Part shown: positions 1-7,317 of the stretch, piece after piece
Layout of the letters: each line of letters starts with the position of its first letter
Numbering within the stretch: position 1 is the stretch's first letter
From: Bacteroidales bacterium
GTDB lineage: Bacteria; Bacteroidota; Bacteroidia; Bacteroidales; UBA932
Direction: 5' to 3'
Length of the DNA stretch: 36,084 nucleotides
Assembly (NCBI GenBank): GCA_017459075.1
Contig: JAFUDQ010000045.1
Location: 1 to 36,084, forward strand
Made by a program: the position numbers and the translations under genes
The notes under the pieces: model-generated
The model's database searches: none
The model's input: the letters and a program-made list of their open reading frames with translations, nothing else
What the model was told of the DNA's origin: nothing

Positions 1-2
1 TT

Positions 3-1085
3 GTAGGTGTAGCCGCCACAGCTCCTTATGAGAAGGCTTTCGAGGCCGTTAAAGCCGCCAAGGCTGCTGGCCGTCCGGTCCACTTCCTGCCCCCTTCCCG
101 CTACTATAACACGATGGTGACAGAGAAACTCTTCCCCGGAGAAAAACCATCTACCGTGTTTATAGAAACCGTTGTGAGCCAGCGACTTGTAAAAGAGCCT
201 TGTGAAATTGAGGCTATTGACGATGCCTGCGCCCTTGGCTATGAGATGCACTCCGTAGGCCGCGACAACATTCGCATCGGCATTGTTGAACAGGAAATCG
301 TAGGAAAGATGGAAGGCCTTACCCTCAGCAAAGGTTGGGGCGTATCATTCCCTACCATCCTTACCCAGCATGGTGAGACCCTCCATAACCATCTGCATGA
401 CAAGGTGATAGAGCCCGGCAAACTCATGGTAATCGACGCAGGAGCAGAGAGTAATATGCATTATGCATCGGACTTCACCCGTACCTATCCTACCAGCGGC
501 AAATTCACTACCAAGCAGCGTGAGATTTACCAGATTGTTTGCGACTGTAATGAGCATGCCTTCAGCATCACCCGCCCTGGAATCACTTACAGGGAGGTTC
601 ATCTGGCCACCATGCACAAAATGCTTGAGGGGCTCAGTGCCCTCGGCCTTGTGAAGGGAGACCTTGATGAGATGACTGCCGACGGCATTGCCGGCCTCTT
701 CCAGCCTCACGGCCTTGGCCACAACATGGGGCTTGACGTGCATGATATGGAGGACCTTGGTGAGAATCTTGTTGGCTATGACCGCGGCCAGATTCGTGCA
801 AAGCAGCTTGGCCTTGGCAGCCTGCGTATGGCCCGTAACCTTAAGCCCGGCTTTGTAATTACCGATGAACCAGGTATTTACTTCATCCCTGCCCTTATTG
901 AGGAGTGGAAAGAGAAGGGCCTTGGCAAGGGTATCATCAACTTTGAAAAGCTTAAGGATTACTACGACTTCGGCGGAATCCGCTTGGAGGACGACGTTCT
1001 TGTAACAGAGACTGGTGCCCGCCGCTGCGGTCCCAAGCGTCTTCCTATCCTTCCGGACGACGTTGAGGCCGCTATGGCGAAATGA
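3..1085 (+). CDS. M24 family metallopeptidase (Xaa-Pro aminopeptidase type), 5' truncated
   Basis: C-terminal part of an aminopeptidase P-like cytoplasmic metalloprotease that removes N-terminal residues preceding proline. The frame is open from base 3, before the first ATG at 114, so the gene begins outside the window and 114 is not its start. The pita-bread fold's five metal ligands are visible in order: Asp in VIDAGAE, Asp in YASDFTRT, His in QPHGLGHNMG, Glu in TDEPGIYF and Glu in IRLEDDVLVT. A di-metal active site is therefore expected to be intact. The C-terminus is followed within 3 bases by two tandem small palindromic repeats. The family assignment is secure; whether the true substrate is Xaa-Pro dipeptides or longer peptides cannot be decided from sequence. 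Confidence 0.93.
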   Translation, partial: VGVAATAPYEKAFEAVKAAKAAGRPVHFLPPSRYYNTMVTEKLFPGEKPSTVFIETVVSQRLVKEPCEIEAIDDACALGYEMHSVGRDNIRIGIVEQEIVGKMEGLTLSKGWGVSFPTILTQHGETLHNHLHDKVIEPGKLMVIDAGAESNMHYASDFTRTYPTSGKFTTKQREIYQIVCDCNEHAFSITRPGITYREVHLATMHKMLEGLSALGLVKGDLDEMTADGIAGLFQPHGLGHNMGLDVHDMEDLGENLVGYDRGQIRAKQLGLGSLRMARNLKPGFVITDEPGIYFIPALIEEWKEKGLGKGIINFEKLKDYYDFGGIRLEDDVLVTETGARRCGPKRLPILPDDVEAAMAK

Positions 1086-1087
1086 CT

Positions 1088-1159
1088 GTCATTTCGACCG
1101 AGCCCGAAGGGAGAGTGGTTGTCATTTCGACCGAGCCCGAAGGGAGAGTGGAGAAATCT
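1088..1159 (+). repeat. Two tandem GTCATTTC...GAAATCT small palindromic repeats
   Basis: Two copies of GTCATTTCGACCGAGCCCGA plus AGGGAGAGTGG lie in direct repeat with a 33-base period (1088-1118 and 1121-1151). The second carries the full 3' end GAGAAATCT to 1159. A third copy, in the opposite orientation and with 3 differences over 39 bases, is at 10729-10767. The pair fills the gap between the M24 stop and the next ATG, so it forms most of that gene's leader. Similar sequences occur dispersed in many bacterial genomes; the mechanism of spread is not visible here. Confidence 0.9.
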
Positions 1160-1166
1160 GTAAACA

Positions 1167-1649
1167 ATGATAGGTGACATTCTACTGGCAGCCCTGGGAA
1201 TATTCCTGGGAGTCTTCGGAATCATCGGCAGTATAGTACCGGCACTGCCCGGCCCGCCAATTAGCTGGCTTGGCATGCTGGTTATGTACCTGCGTTTTGA
1301 AGGCTCAATCTCCAGTACCCAGCTCTTCATCTGGCTGGGAATAACCGTCGTCGTTACCATCCTTGACTACATAGTCCCCTCAAGAATCACAAAATACACC
1401 GGGGGTAGCAAGGCCGCGTCCTGGGGCTCCACCATAGGAATGCTACTTGGAATGTTCCTGACGCCCATCGGAATGATTCTTGGCGGCCTCATCGGTGCCT
1501 TCGTGGCCGAATACGCGTTCGGCAGCAAGGATACCCTCAATTCAACTACCGCCGCCCTGGGCGCCTTCCTCGGCTTCCTCGTCGGCACCGGCCTTAAACT
1601 TTTCGCCGCTGTCTGGATGATAACCATCATCATCGGCGCCATCTTCTAA
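1167..1649 (+). CDS. DUF456 family small integral membrane protein
   Basis: A 160-residue, very hydrophobic and glycine-rich protein with about four to five predicted membrane segments. Glycine-rich hairpins such as GIIGSIVPALPGPPISWLG near the N-terminus and GMLLGMFLTPIGMILGGLIGAFVAEY in the middle are typical of the DUF456 family. No biochemical function is established for the family as far as I know. The ATG at 1167 lies only 7 bases after a palindromic repeat, so the ribosome-binding region is largely repeat-derived. The gene converges with nhaA, and a 45-bp palindrome sits between the two. Family call confident, role unknown. Confidence 0.85.
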   Translation: MIGDILLAALGIFLGVFGIIGSIVPALPGPPISWLGMLVMYLRFEGSISSTQLFIWLGITVVVTILDYIVPSRITKYTGGSKAASWGSTIGMLLGMFLTPIGMILGGLIGAFVAEYAFGSKDTLNSTTAALGAFLGFLVGTGLKLFAAVWMITIIIGAIF

Positions 1650-1741
1650 AAAGCAAAAAAATTCTAAAAAGTCCTTTACATCCAGTAACCGACGCTGGCT
1701 TCATCTTCCAGTAGTATAAGCCTGTTCTGATTATCAATAAC

Positions 1742-1786
1742 TTACGCATTTCAACTTGGCAAAAACGGCTAAGTTGAAATGCGTAA
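1742..1786 (-). repeat. REP-like 45-bp palindrome, copy A
   Basis: Arms TTACGCATTTCAACTT (1742-1757) and its exact reverse complement (1771-1786) flank a 13-base loop. Its loop sequence reads in the opposite direction to copies B, C and D (5374, 9558, 10642). Beyond the palindrome the sequence GTTATTGATAATCAGAAC (minus strand) is shared with copy B. It sits at the convergent junction of the DUF456 gene and nhaA, ending 4 bases before the nhaA stop codon, where it could act as a two-way transcript end. It is probably a substrate of the Y1 transposase encoded at 9726. Confidence 0.9.
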
Positions 1787-1790
1787 CTAG

Positions 1791-3185
1791 CTAATTTTCA
1801 ATGGCTGGTTTTTTATGGAAGAGATTTACAAGGATGCTGCCAAGCAGGCCGGCGCAGAGGGAGCCCATGAGCACAGCCACCTTACCCATGTTGCGCAGCT
1901 GCTCCGCCACCTCTGGATGGTCTCCGAAGGACAGGGTATCCACAAAGATGGACATTGTAAAGCCGATACCGCCAAGGCAGGCAACGGCAAACAGCATCTT
2001 CCAGTTGGCCTTTGCAGGCATCGCCCCAACCTTTGCCTTAACGGCGATCCAAGACGCCAGGGTAATGCCAATCGGCTTGCCAAGGAGGAGGCCAAGGAAT
2101 ATACCCATGCTGACGCTGCCAAGCTCAGGGCTGAAATTGAATACATTGAAATATTCCACACTGGGAATGGTTACACCGGCGTTCGCAAGGGCGAAAATCG
2201 GCATAATCACAAAATTAACCCAAATGCCAAGAGCATGCTCCAGACGGTAACTCATGCCGATGCAATTGCGGCTGGTCCTGCTGAGCTGGCGCAGAATATG
2301 CCTCTGGGGGCCGTTGGGGAAGCCACCTTCCTCATGAATGTTGTCGTATTCAGAAAGCAGATGGCGGTAATGGTCGCGCTTGTGGAAGTAATACTCTTTT
2401 GTATACCTGGGAGTCATCGGCACAAGGAAAGCCATAACGACACCGGACATGGTGGCGTGGATTCCGGAATAGTAGAAAAGTATCCATATTGCCACGGCGG
2501 GAATGATGTAAAAAATCATCCTTTTCTCTCCTAACTTATTCATTATCAGCACAAAGATAATGAGAAGCACGGCGATGCCAAGAAGCAGGAGGTTGATGCT
2601 GCCGCCATAGAACAGGGCCACCACAAGGATGGCAATAAGGTCATCGGCAATGGCAAGGGCGGTAAGGAAGACCTTCAGCGAAACTGGGACTTTGTCTCCA
2701 AGAATGGAAAGGATTCCAACCGCAAAGGCGATGTCTGTGGCAGTGGGGATTCCCCAACCGCTGGAAGCGGCGGCGGGACTATGGTTGACAAGGGTGTAAA
2801 TGAGGGCCGGCATAATCACTCCGCCAAAGGCTGCAATGATTGGCATAACGGCCTTCTGGCGGCTGCTGAGTTCCCCGTTTACTACTTCTCGCTTGATTTC
2901 AAGGCCAACAGTGAAGAAGAAAACCACCATAAGAATGTCGTTGATGAACTTTTCAACGGTCATTCCCTGGGGGAATTCAAAGCTGCCTATTTTGATGGAA
3001 AGAGTGGTCTCAAGCACCTCTTTATAAGCCTCGCTGGTCCAGGGCAGGTTGGCCAAAAGCATTGCAACGACAACGCAAAGCAGCAGCACAACGCCCTGCG
3101 CCCAGGGCCTTTTAACGAACCTTTCCTGTTTAGTCTCAAAGATGTGAACGCCCTTGTTCCAGGCGTAAATTGGAATCAGTTTCAT
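1791..3185 (-). CDS. nhaA: Na+/H+ antiporter NhaA
   Basis: Inner-membrane sodium-proton antiporter, 464 residues, within the range for Bacteroidetes NhaA. The ion-binding aspartates known from E. coli NhaA are present: Asp151 in PTATDIAFAVGIL and the Asp181-Asp182 pair in ALAIADDLIAILVVA; a late LLGKPIGI segment supplies the conserved lysine. About a dozen hydrophobic segments are visible. Compared with E. coli NhaA there is a hydrophilic insertion of about 60 residues in the middle (RYTKEYYFHKRDHYRHLL to RTSRNC). The start ATG lies 3 bases after the ahcY stop, so the two are probably co-transcribed. The stop codon abuts REP copy A. Confidence 0.95.
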   Translation of the reverse strand: MKLIPIYAWNKGVHIFETKQERFVKRPWAQGVVLLLCVVVAMLLANLPWTSEAYKEVLETTLSIKIGSFEFPQGMTVEKFINDILMVVFFFTVGLEIKREVVNGELSSRQKAVMPIIAAFGGVIMPALIYTLVNHSPAAASSGWGIPTATDIAFAVGILSILGDKVPVSLKVFLTALAIADDLIAILVVALFYGGSINLLLLGIAVLLIIFVLIMNKLGEKRMIFYIIPAVAIWILFYYSGIHATMSGVVMAFLVPMTPRYTKEYYFHKRDHYRHLLSEYDNIHEEGGFPNGPQRHILRQLSRTSRNCIGMSYRLEHALGIWVNFVIMPIFALANAGVTIPSVEYFNVFNFSPELGSVSMGIFLGLLLGKPIGITLASWIAVKAKVGAMPAKANWKMLFAVACLGGIGFTMSIFVDTLSFGDHPEVAEQLRNMGKVAVLMGSLCAGLLGSILVNLFHKKPAIEN

Positions 3186-3188
3186 GAT

Positions 3189-4436
3189 TTATTCCCCGTA
3201 AAGGTAAAGTCTTTGTTTTTCTGTGAGTTTGTCTATGCTGATGCCCCAGGCTGCCAGTTTCCTGAAAGCAACGGCGCGGTCAATTTCTTCCGGAACGTTA
3301 AGGAGCATATCGCCCTTTTCGCGCTCCTGGCCGCGATGGTCTGCAAGATATTTGGCGCTGAGTGCTTGGATGGCAAAGGACATATCCATGATTTCCGCGG
3401 GATGGCCGTCGCCAGCCGCAAGATTCACAAGGCGGCCTTCTGCGATAACATAGAAGGTCTTTCCATCCTCCATTGTGTAGGCCTTAATGTTTTCCCTTGC
3501 GGGAGATGTCTTGACGGCCGATTTTTCCAGATAAGCGACATCGACTTCACAGTCAAAATGGCCTGCGTTGCAAAGGATTGCCCCGTCCTTCATGATGGCG
3601 AAATGCTCTGCCGTTATAACATCGTCGCAACCGGTGACGGTAACGAAAAGGTCTCCCTTCGGAGCGGCCTCCTTCATTGTCATGACCTGGAAACCGTCCA
3701 TCACAGCCTCTATCGCCTTTACAGGGTCGATTTCAGTGACGATAACCTTTGCGCCCAGGCCTTTGGCCCTCATGCTGACGCCTTTGCCGCACCATCCGTA
3801 GCCGGCTACGACGACGGTTTTGCCTGCGACGATAAGGTTGGTAGCCCTGTTGATGCCGTTCCAGACAGACTGGCCGGTGCCATATCTGTTGTCAAAGAAA
3901 TGCTTGCACTGGGCGTCATTAACAAGCATCATGGGGAATGGAAGCTCCTTGGCAGCATTCAGCCTGCGAAGGCGAAGGATGCCGGTCGTTGTCTCTTCAC
4001 ATCCTCCGATGACTCCGGAAATCAGGTCCCGGAACTCCGTAAGCATCAGGTTTACAAGGTCTCCGCCATCGTCAATTATGATATTCGGTCCGATTTCCAA
4101 GACCTTCCTGAGGCAGTGCTCGTATTCCTGCGGCGTGGCGCCGTGAAGGGCGAATACATTGACTCCGCTGCGGTCAAGTGCGGCGGCTACGTCGTCCTGG
4201 GTACTCAGGGGGTTGCAGCCGGTGGCGTACATTTCCGCTCCGCCGGCAGCGAGGACCTGGCACAGATATGCAGTCTTGGCCTCCATGTGAACGGAGAGGG
4301 AAACTTTCAGCCCCTTGAAGGGCTTAGTCTTGGAAAAATCGGCCTCCAGGCCGTTTAAAAGCGGCATGTGAGCGCGCACCCAGTCTATTTTCAGCTGGCC
4401 CGACGGGTAAAGGTCCTTGTTTCTGATTTCGCTCAT
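3189..4436 (-). CDS. ahcY: Adenosylhomocysteinase (S-adenosylhomocysteine hydrolase)
   Basis: NAD-dependent enzyme that splits S-adenosylhomocysteine into adenosine and homocysteine in the methyl cycle. Seen: IDDGGDL, EETTTG, FDNRYGTGQS, the Rossmann motif VVVAGYGWCGKG and the C-terminal LVNLAAGDGHP. The YGWCGKG form and the length near 415 residues match the compact Thermotoga/archaeal type rather than the longer eukaryotic type. I chose the ATG at 4436 over the one at 4499. It is preceded 11 bases upstream by GGAGG (4452-4448), alignment with the Thermotoga protein as I remember it begins just after this point, and the upstream start would lie within the fabG promoter. It is probably transcribed with nhaA. 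Confidence 0.93.
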   Translation of the reverse strand: MSEIRNKDLYPSGQLKIDWVRAHMPLLNGLEADFSKTKPFKGLKVSLSVHMEAKTAYLCQVLAAGGAEMYATGCNPLSTQDDVAAALDRSGVNVFALHGATPQEYEHCLRKVLEIGPNIIIDDGGDLVNLMLTEFRDLISGVIGGCEETTTGILRLRRLNAAKELPFPMMLVNDAQCKHFFDNRYGTGQSVWNGINRATNLIVAGKTVVVAGYGWCGKGVSMRAKGLGAKVIVTEIDPVKAIEAVMDGFQVMTMKEAAPKGDLFVTVTGCDDVITAEHFAIMKDGAILCNAGHFDCEVDVAYLEKSAVKTSPARENIKAYTMEDGKTFYVIAEGRLVNLAAGDGHPAEIMDMSFAIQALSAKYLADHRGQEREKGDMLLNVPEEIDRAVAFRKLAAWGISIDKLTEKQRLYLYGE

Positions 4437-4447
4437 AATATTTTTTT

Positions 4448-4473
4448 CCTCCGGAAAAAGGCTTGCAAAATTA
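4448..4473 (-). promoter_or_regulatory. ahcY -7 element and ribosome-binding site
   Basis: On the minus strand TAATTTTG (4473-4466) matches the Bacteroidetes -7 consensus TAnnTTTG. It is followed by GGAGG (4452-4448) and the ATG at 4436. No convincing -33 TTTG is seen at the right distance. Together with the fabG promoter at 4482-4513 this makes a compact divergent promoter region. Confidence 0.5.
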
Positions 4474-4481
4474 GCCAAATA

Positions 4482-4513
4482 TTTTGGAATTGAGGACATA
4501 AGAGTTAATTTTG
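4482..4513 (+). promoter_or_regulatory. Bacteroidetes-type promoter of fabG
   Basis: TTTTG (4482-4486), 19 bases, then TAATTTTG (4506-4513). Both boxes and the spacing fit the Bacteroides primary sigma factor consensus. Transcription would start near 4520, giving a leader of about 35 bases before the fabG ATG. Confidence 0.65.
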
Positions 4514-4553
4514 CGGAATAAATATAGTTTGAAACTGTAAAAATACACGTAAT

Positions 4554-5300
4554 ATGGGACTTTTAGAAGGTAAGGTAGCCCTCATTACAGGAGCTGCCAG
4601 AGGTATCGGAAAAGCCATCGCCCTTAAGTATGCTTCAGAGGGTGCAGATGTAGCTTTTACTGATCTTGTAATTGATGAAAACGCTCAGAAGACCGTAGAG
4701 GAAATCGCCGCTTACGGTCATAAGGTTCAGGCTTACGCTTCCAACGCAGCCAACTTTGAGGAGACTCACGAGGTTGTAGAGAAGATTAAGGCAGACTTCG
4801 GCAAAATTGACATCCTTGTCAACAACGCCGGTATCACCAAGGACGGACTTATGCTCAAAATGACTGAGCAGCAGTGGGATGCGGTTCTTGCAGTTAACCT
4901 TAAATCTGCATTCAACTTCATCCACGCATGCGTTCCCGTCATGATGCGCCAGAAAGGCGGAAGCATCATAAACATGTCTTCCGTTGTAGGTGTTCACGGA
5001 AATGCAGCCCAGGCTAACTACGCAGCCTCAAAGGCCGGCCTAATCGCCCTTGCAAAGAGCATCGGCCAGGAGATGGGCCGCAAAGGCATCCGCGCCAACG
5101 CCATCGCCCCCGGTTTCATTGAGACCGCTATGACCCAGGCTCTCCCTGAGGAGGTTCGCAAAGAGTGGATGGAGAAGATTCCGCTCCGCCGCGGCGGTAC
5201 CCCTGAGGACATTGCAGACGTTGCAACCTTCCTTGCAAGCGACATGTCTTCTTATGTCTCCGGCCAGGTTATCCAGGTCGATGGTGGCATGAATATGTAA
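4554..5300 (+). CDS. fabG: 3-oxoacyl-[acyl-carrier-protein] reductase FabG
   Basis: NADPH-dependent reductase of the fatty acid elongation cycle, 248 residues, the usual length. Seen: the cofactor motif TGAARGIGKA near residue 12, NNAG at 90-93, and the catalytic set Asn115, Ser143, Tyr156 and Lys160 in the NVK, MSSVVG and YAASKAG motifs. The C-terminus SSYVSGQVIQVDGGMNM is that of classical FabG. A well-formed promoter lies upstream. It is apparently monocistronic and converges with the beta-barrel gene at 5430, with REP copy B between them. Other short-chain dehydrogenases are possible, but the C-terminal and active-site context favours FabG. Confidence 0.93.
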   Translation: MGLLEGKVALITGAARGIGKAIALKYASEGADVAFTDLVIDENAQKTVEEIAAYGHKVQAYASNAANFEETHEVVEKIKADFGKIDILVNNAGITKDGLMLKMTEQQWDAVLAVNLKSAFNFIHACVPVMMRQKGGSIINMSSVVGVHGNAAQANYAASKAGLIALAKSIGQEMGRKGIRANAIAPGFIETAMTQALPEEVRKEWMEKIPLRRGGTPEDIADVATFLASDMSSYVSGQVIQVDGGMNM

Positions 5301-5373
5301 TTTTGCTCCGGCCGGCAAGCAGGTGTTGAGTCCACAGCCTCAGCACAGCACGCCAGCACTGAGTATCAACGAG

Positions 5374-5418
5374 TTACGCATTTCAACTTAGCCGAGTTTG
5401 CCAAGTTGAAATGCGTAA
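5374..5418 (+). repeat. REP-like 45-bp palindrome, copy B, within an 85-bp duplicated block
   Basis: Arms TTACGCATTTCAACTT and reverse complement around a 13-base loop. The conserved block is longer: 5343-5427 equals 9527-9611 at 84 of 85 positions, including 31 bases of non-palindromic left flank (GCACAGCACGCCAGCACTGA and following). The single difference is in the loop (GAGTTT versus GATTTT). It lies between convergent fabG and the beta-barrel gene, and ends 11 bases before the latter's stop codon. Confidence 0.93.
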
Positions 5419-5429
5419 GTTATTGATAA

Positions 5430-6056
5430 TCAGAACCAGTAGCCGACGCCGAAGGTTAAGGCGTGGACGCGGTTTGCATCGCAATATGGAAGATTGCTGG
5501 CATCACTCAGGCCGTACTCGTATCCAACGCGGAGTTCATAATGGCTTAAGGCTATTACTCCGGCGGAAATTCCGCCCTGAACAAAGAAGCGCTTCATGCC
5601 GTTATCGCCAAAAATATCCTTATTTGTGACCTCGGGGGTAATCGGCATAGTGTAAATCAAGTTGTTAAGAGCAGTGAAGTCGCTTCCAAAAAGACCAATA
5701 TTGAAACTTGGTCCGGCAGCAACATAAACTTCCAAAACCTTGCCAAGTCCGAAGGTGTATTTAATCTGTACAGGAATCCTTAGGTAATGGGCTTTAAACT
5801 CAACGGCAGCCGGCGATTTGAAGTTTTTATAATCCCAGTTTGCCGATGCAAATACAGAAAGGTAACTGACCGGCAAGGCAATCTCTGCCCCTGCGCCAAC
5901 GTAGTACCCGTCAAAAGAGGTACTTTTAATATTTTTTGCGCTTTTGAAAACAGACTCTATCCTGCCGGAACCAACGTTCCATTTTACCGGAACCTGAGCA
6001 AGAGAAGTAATTGAAAACAGGCCTGTTAGTAGAACAATAACCGCTATCTTTTTCAT
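5430..6056 (-). CDS. Outer membrane beta-barrel protein
   Basis: 208-residue secreted protein with a clear signal peptide (MKKIAVIVLLTGLFSITSLAQ). It has alternating hydrophobic and polar strands rich in aromatic residues and ends in GVGYWF, the C-terminal aromatic signature of outer membrane barrels. It resembles the OMP_b-brl_2/PorT-like small barrels common in Bacteroidetes (eight-stranded type by size). No substrate can be inferred. It is transcribed divergently from the DUF4249/TonB receptor pair, which might mean a shared envelope function, but no shared regulatory site was found. Its stop codon lies within the flank conserved between REP copies A and B. Confidence 0.75.
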   Translation of the reverse strand: MKKIAVIVLLTGLFSITSLAQVPVKWNVGSGRIESVFKSAKNIKSTSFDGYYVGAGAEIALPVSYLSVFASANWDYKNFKSPAAVEFKAHYLRIPVQIKYTFGLGKVLEVYVAAGPSFNIGLFGSDFTALNNLIYTMPITPEVTNKDIFGDNGMKRFFVQGGISAGVIALSHYELRVGYEYGLSDASNLPYCDANRVHALTFGVGYWF

Positions 6057-6129
6057 ATTTGCTTGAATTAATGGATTAATCTAAAGTTTTTTTTTTAATT
6101 TGAGGCAAGTTATCAAAAACTTTCGAATT

Positions 6130-7317
6130 ATGAAACCCCTTCATACTTTAAAGTTCCTTTCGATGCCTTTCCTGATAGCATTATTGCTCTTCGGACTCGC
6201 TTCGTGTGTGGAATGGGTTAGCTTGAATACTGATGACCCGCAGGAGATAGTGATTAGTGCTGTGCTGACGGATTCTGATGAGCAGGTTGTTGATTTGTTT
6301 TGGACAAAGCGGAACGATGATTCAAAAGAAAGTGAATATAAAAGGATAAGAGAGGGTTCCGTAGAACTTTTCATAAATAAAAACAACAATTGGGAACTTG
6401 TAGGCGGCTTTTCTTGCCGGAGCGATGGCGCCTGGGTCATGAATTACAAGGCGGAATATGATGCTTCATACAGACTTGTAGTCTCTGCCGGAAGTCAGAA
6501 GGCTTACGCCGAGACAACAATGCCGGGGGACATAAAATGTGTTTTCTGGCCTAATCCTACATTCCTTGCAAGCACAAGTCTTGTACCAGCTGTTCGTCCA
6601 TCCCGCAGAATTGTCAGGACAGATGGCCAGGAGAGAGACATATTATGTATTGCTTATTTTATGCAGAATGGGAAAATCTGGGACAAGATTACTACAAGCC
6701 ATACCGATATTGACATGTTCAATGTATTGGGTGAATGCGGTTCATATAAGAAAAATTTGCTGCCTGCGGACTTTACCGAAGAGGATTTTATTATAAGGGA
6801 CGGTATTAAATACGTGGAGTATATTTATGACAACCAATACACTCTCGTTCCAGAATATTCTTTTAACAGCTATGCTTTCATTCACCAGCGAGTTGGCAAT
6901 ACTAATCCATATAAGTTTAACGGTTATTCTGTTCTATTTAGTTTATCTGATGAATACGATGAACCGATGCGCTATATGGATTATCCGCAATACGGGATGT
7001 ATGTAAACAAAGAGGAGGAGTATATGCTTTGGGGACCGGCTTTTGATTTTAGAAAAGTCGGTGATGATTTAGGAGATTATGACCTGCACCTAATATATCC
7101 GTCCCAAGAGCTATATGACCATCTGAAAGATGTAATAATCCGCATAGGAGAATCTACTGAAAAGGATTTTTCACTTATTCTTCGCCGGGAATCTCCTTAT
7201 TCAAACGTGGTCGGAGGCCGGGGCATTTTTGCCGCGGCTAAATACGAGCACGAATATCATGAGAACTACTTAAACTACCTTGTGGAAAAATATGAAGAAC
7301 TTCGGCAGACTCTTTAA
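6130..7317 (+). CDS. DUF4249 family lipoprotein
   Basis: About 395 residues with a lipoprotein signal peptide ending in LLFGLASC (Cys26), followed by a beta-rich region of the DUF4249 type (IVISAVLTDSDEQVVDLFWTK, SYRLVVSAGSQKAYAETTMPG). DUF4249 proteins are predicted surface or periplasmic lipoproteins that are regularly encoded next to a TonB-dependent receptor, as here. The frame is also open from a TTG at 6100, but the ATG at 6130 gives a standard signal peptide and is preferred. The last 26 bases overlap the next gene, consistent with translational coupling. Function is unknown; a partner role in uptake with the receptor is inferred. Confidence 0.8.
   Translation: MKPLHTLKFLSMPFLIALLLFGLASCVEWVSLNTDDPQEIVISAVLTDSDEQVVDLFWTKRNDDSKESEYKRIREGSVELFINKNNNWELVGGFSCRSDGAWVMNYKAEYDASYRLVVSAGSQKAYAETTMPGDIKCVFWPNPTFLASTSLVPAVRPSRRIVRTDGQERDILCIAYFMQNGKIWDKITTSHTDIDMFNVLGECGSYKKNLLPADFTEEDFIIRDGIKYVEYIYDNQYTLVPEYSFNSYAFIHQRVGNTNPYKFNGYSVLFSLSDEYDEPMRYMDYPQYGMYVNKEEEYMLWGPAFDFRKVGDDLGDYDLHLIYPSQELYDHLKDVIIRIGESTEKDFSLILRRESPYSNVVGGRGIFAAAKYEHEYHENYLNYLVEKYEELRQTL

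Noticed and set aside
2781-4358. A 525-codon open frame on the plus strand.
   Set aside because: It runs antisense across two well-supported genes (nhaA and ahcY) and over their junction. Its composition is that of a mirror frame, and it matches no family.
5430-6056. A possible link between CCAGTARCCGACGC next to REP copy B and a similar string at 1682-1696 near copy A.
   Set aside because: At B it encodes the barrel's C-terminal GYW. At A it lies on the other side of the palindrome relative to element orientation. The similarity is short and could be a remnant barrel C-terminus (EDEASVGYWM) or chance.
6100-6129. TTG at 6100 (and TTG at 7280) as start codons.
   Set aside because: ATG codons at 6130 and 7292 give standard signal peptides; the upstream additions have no support.
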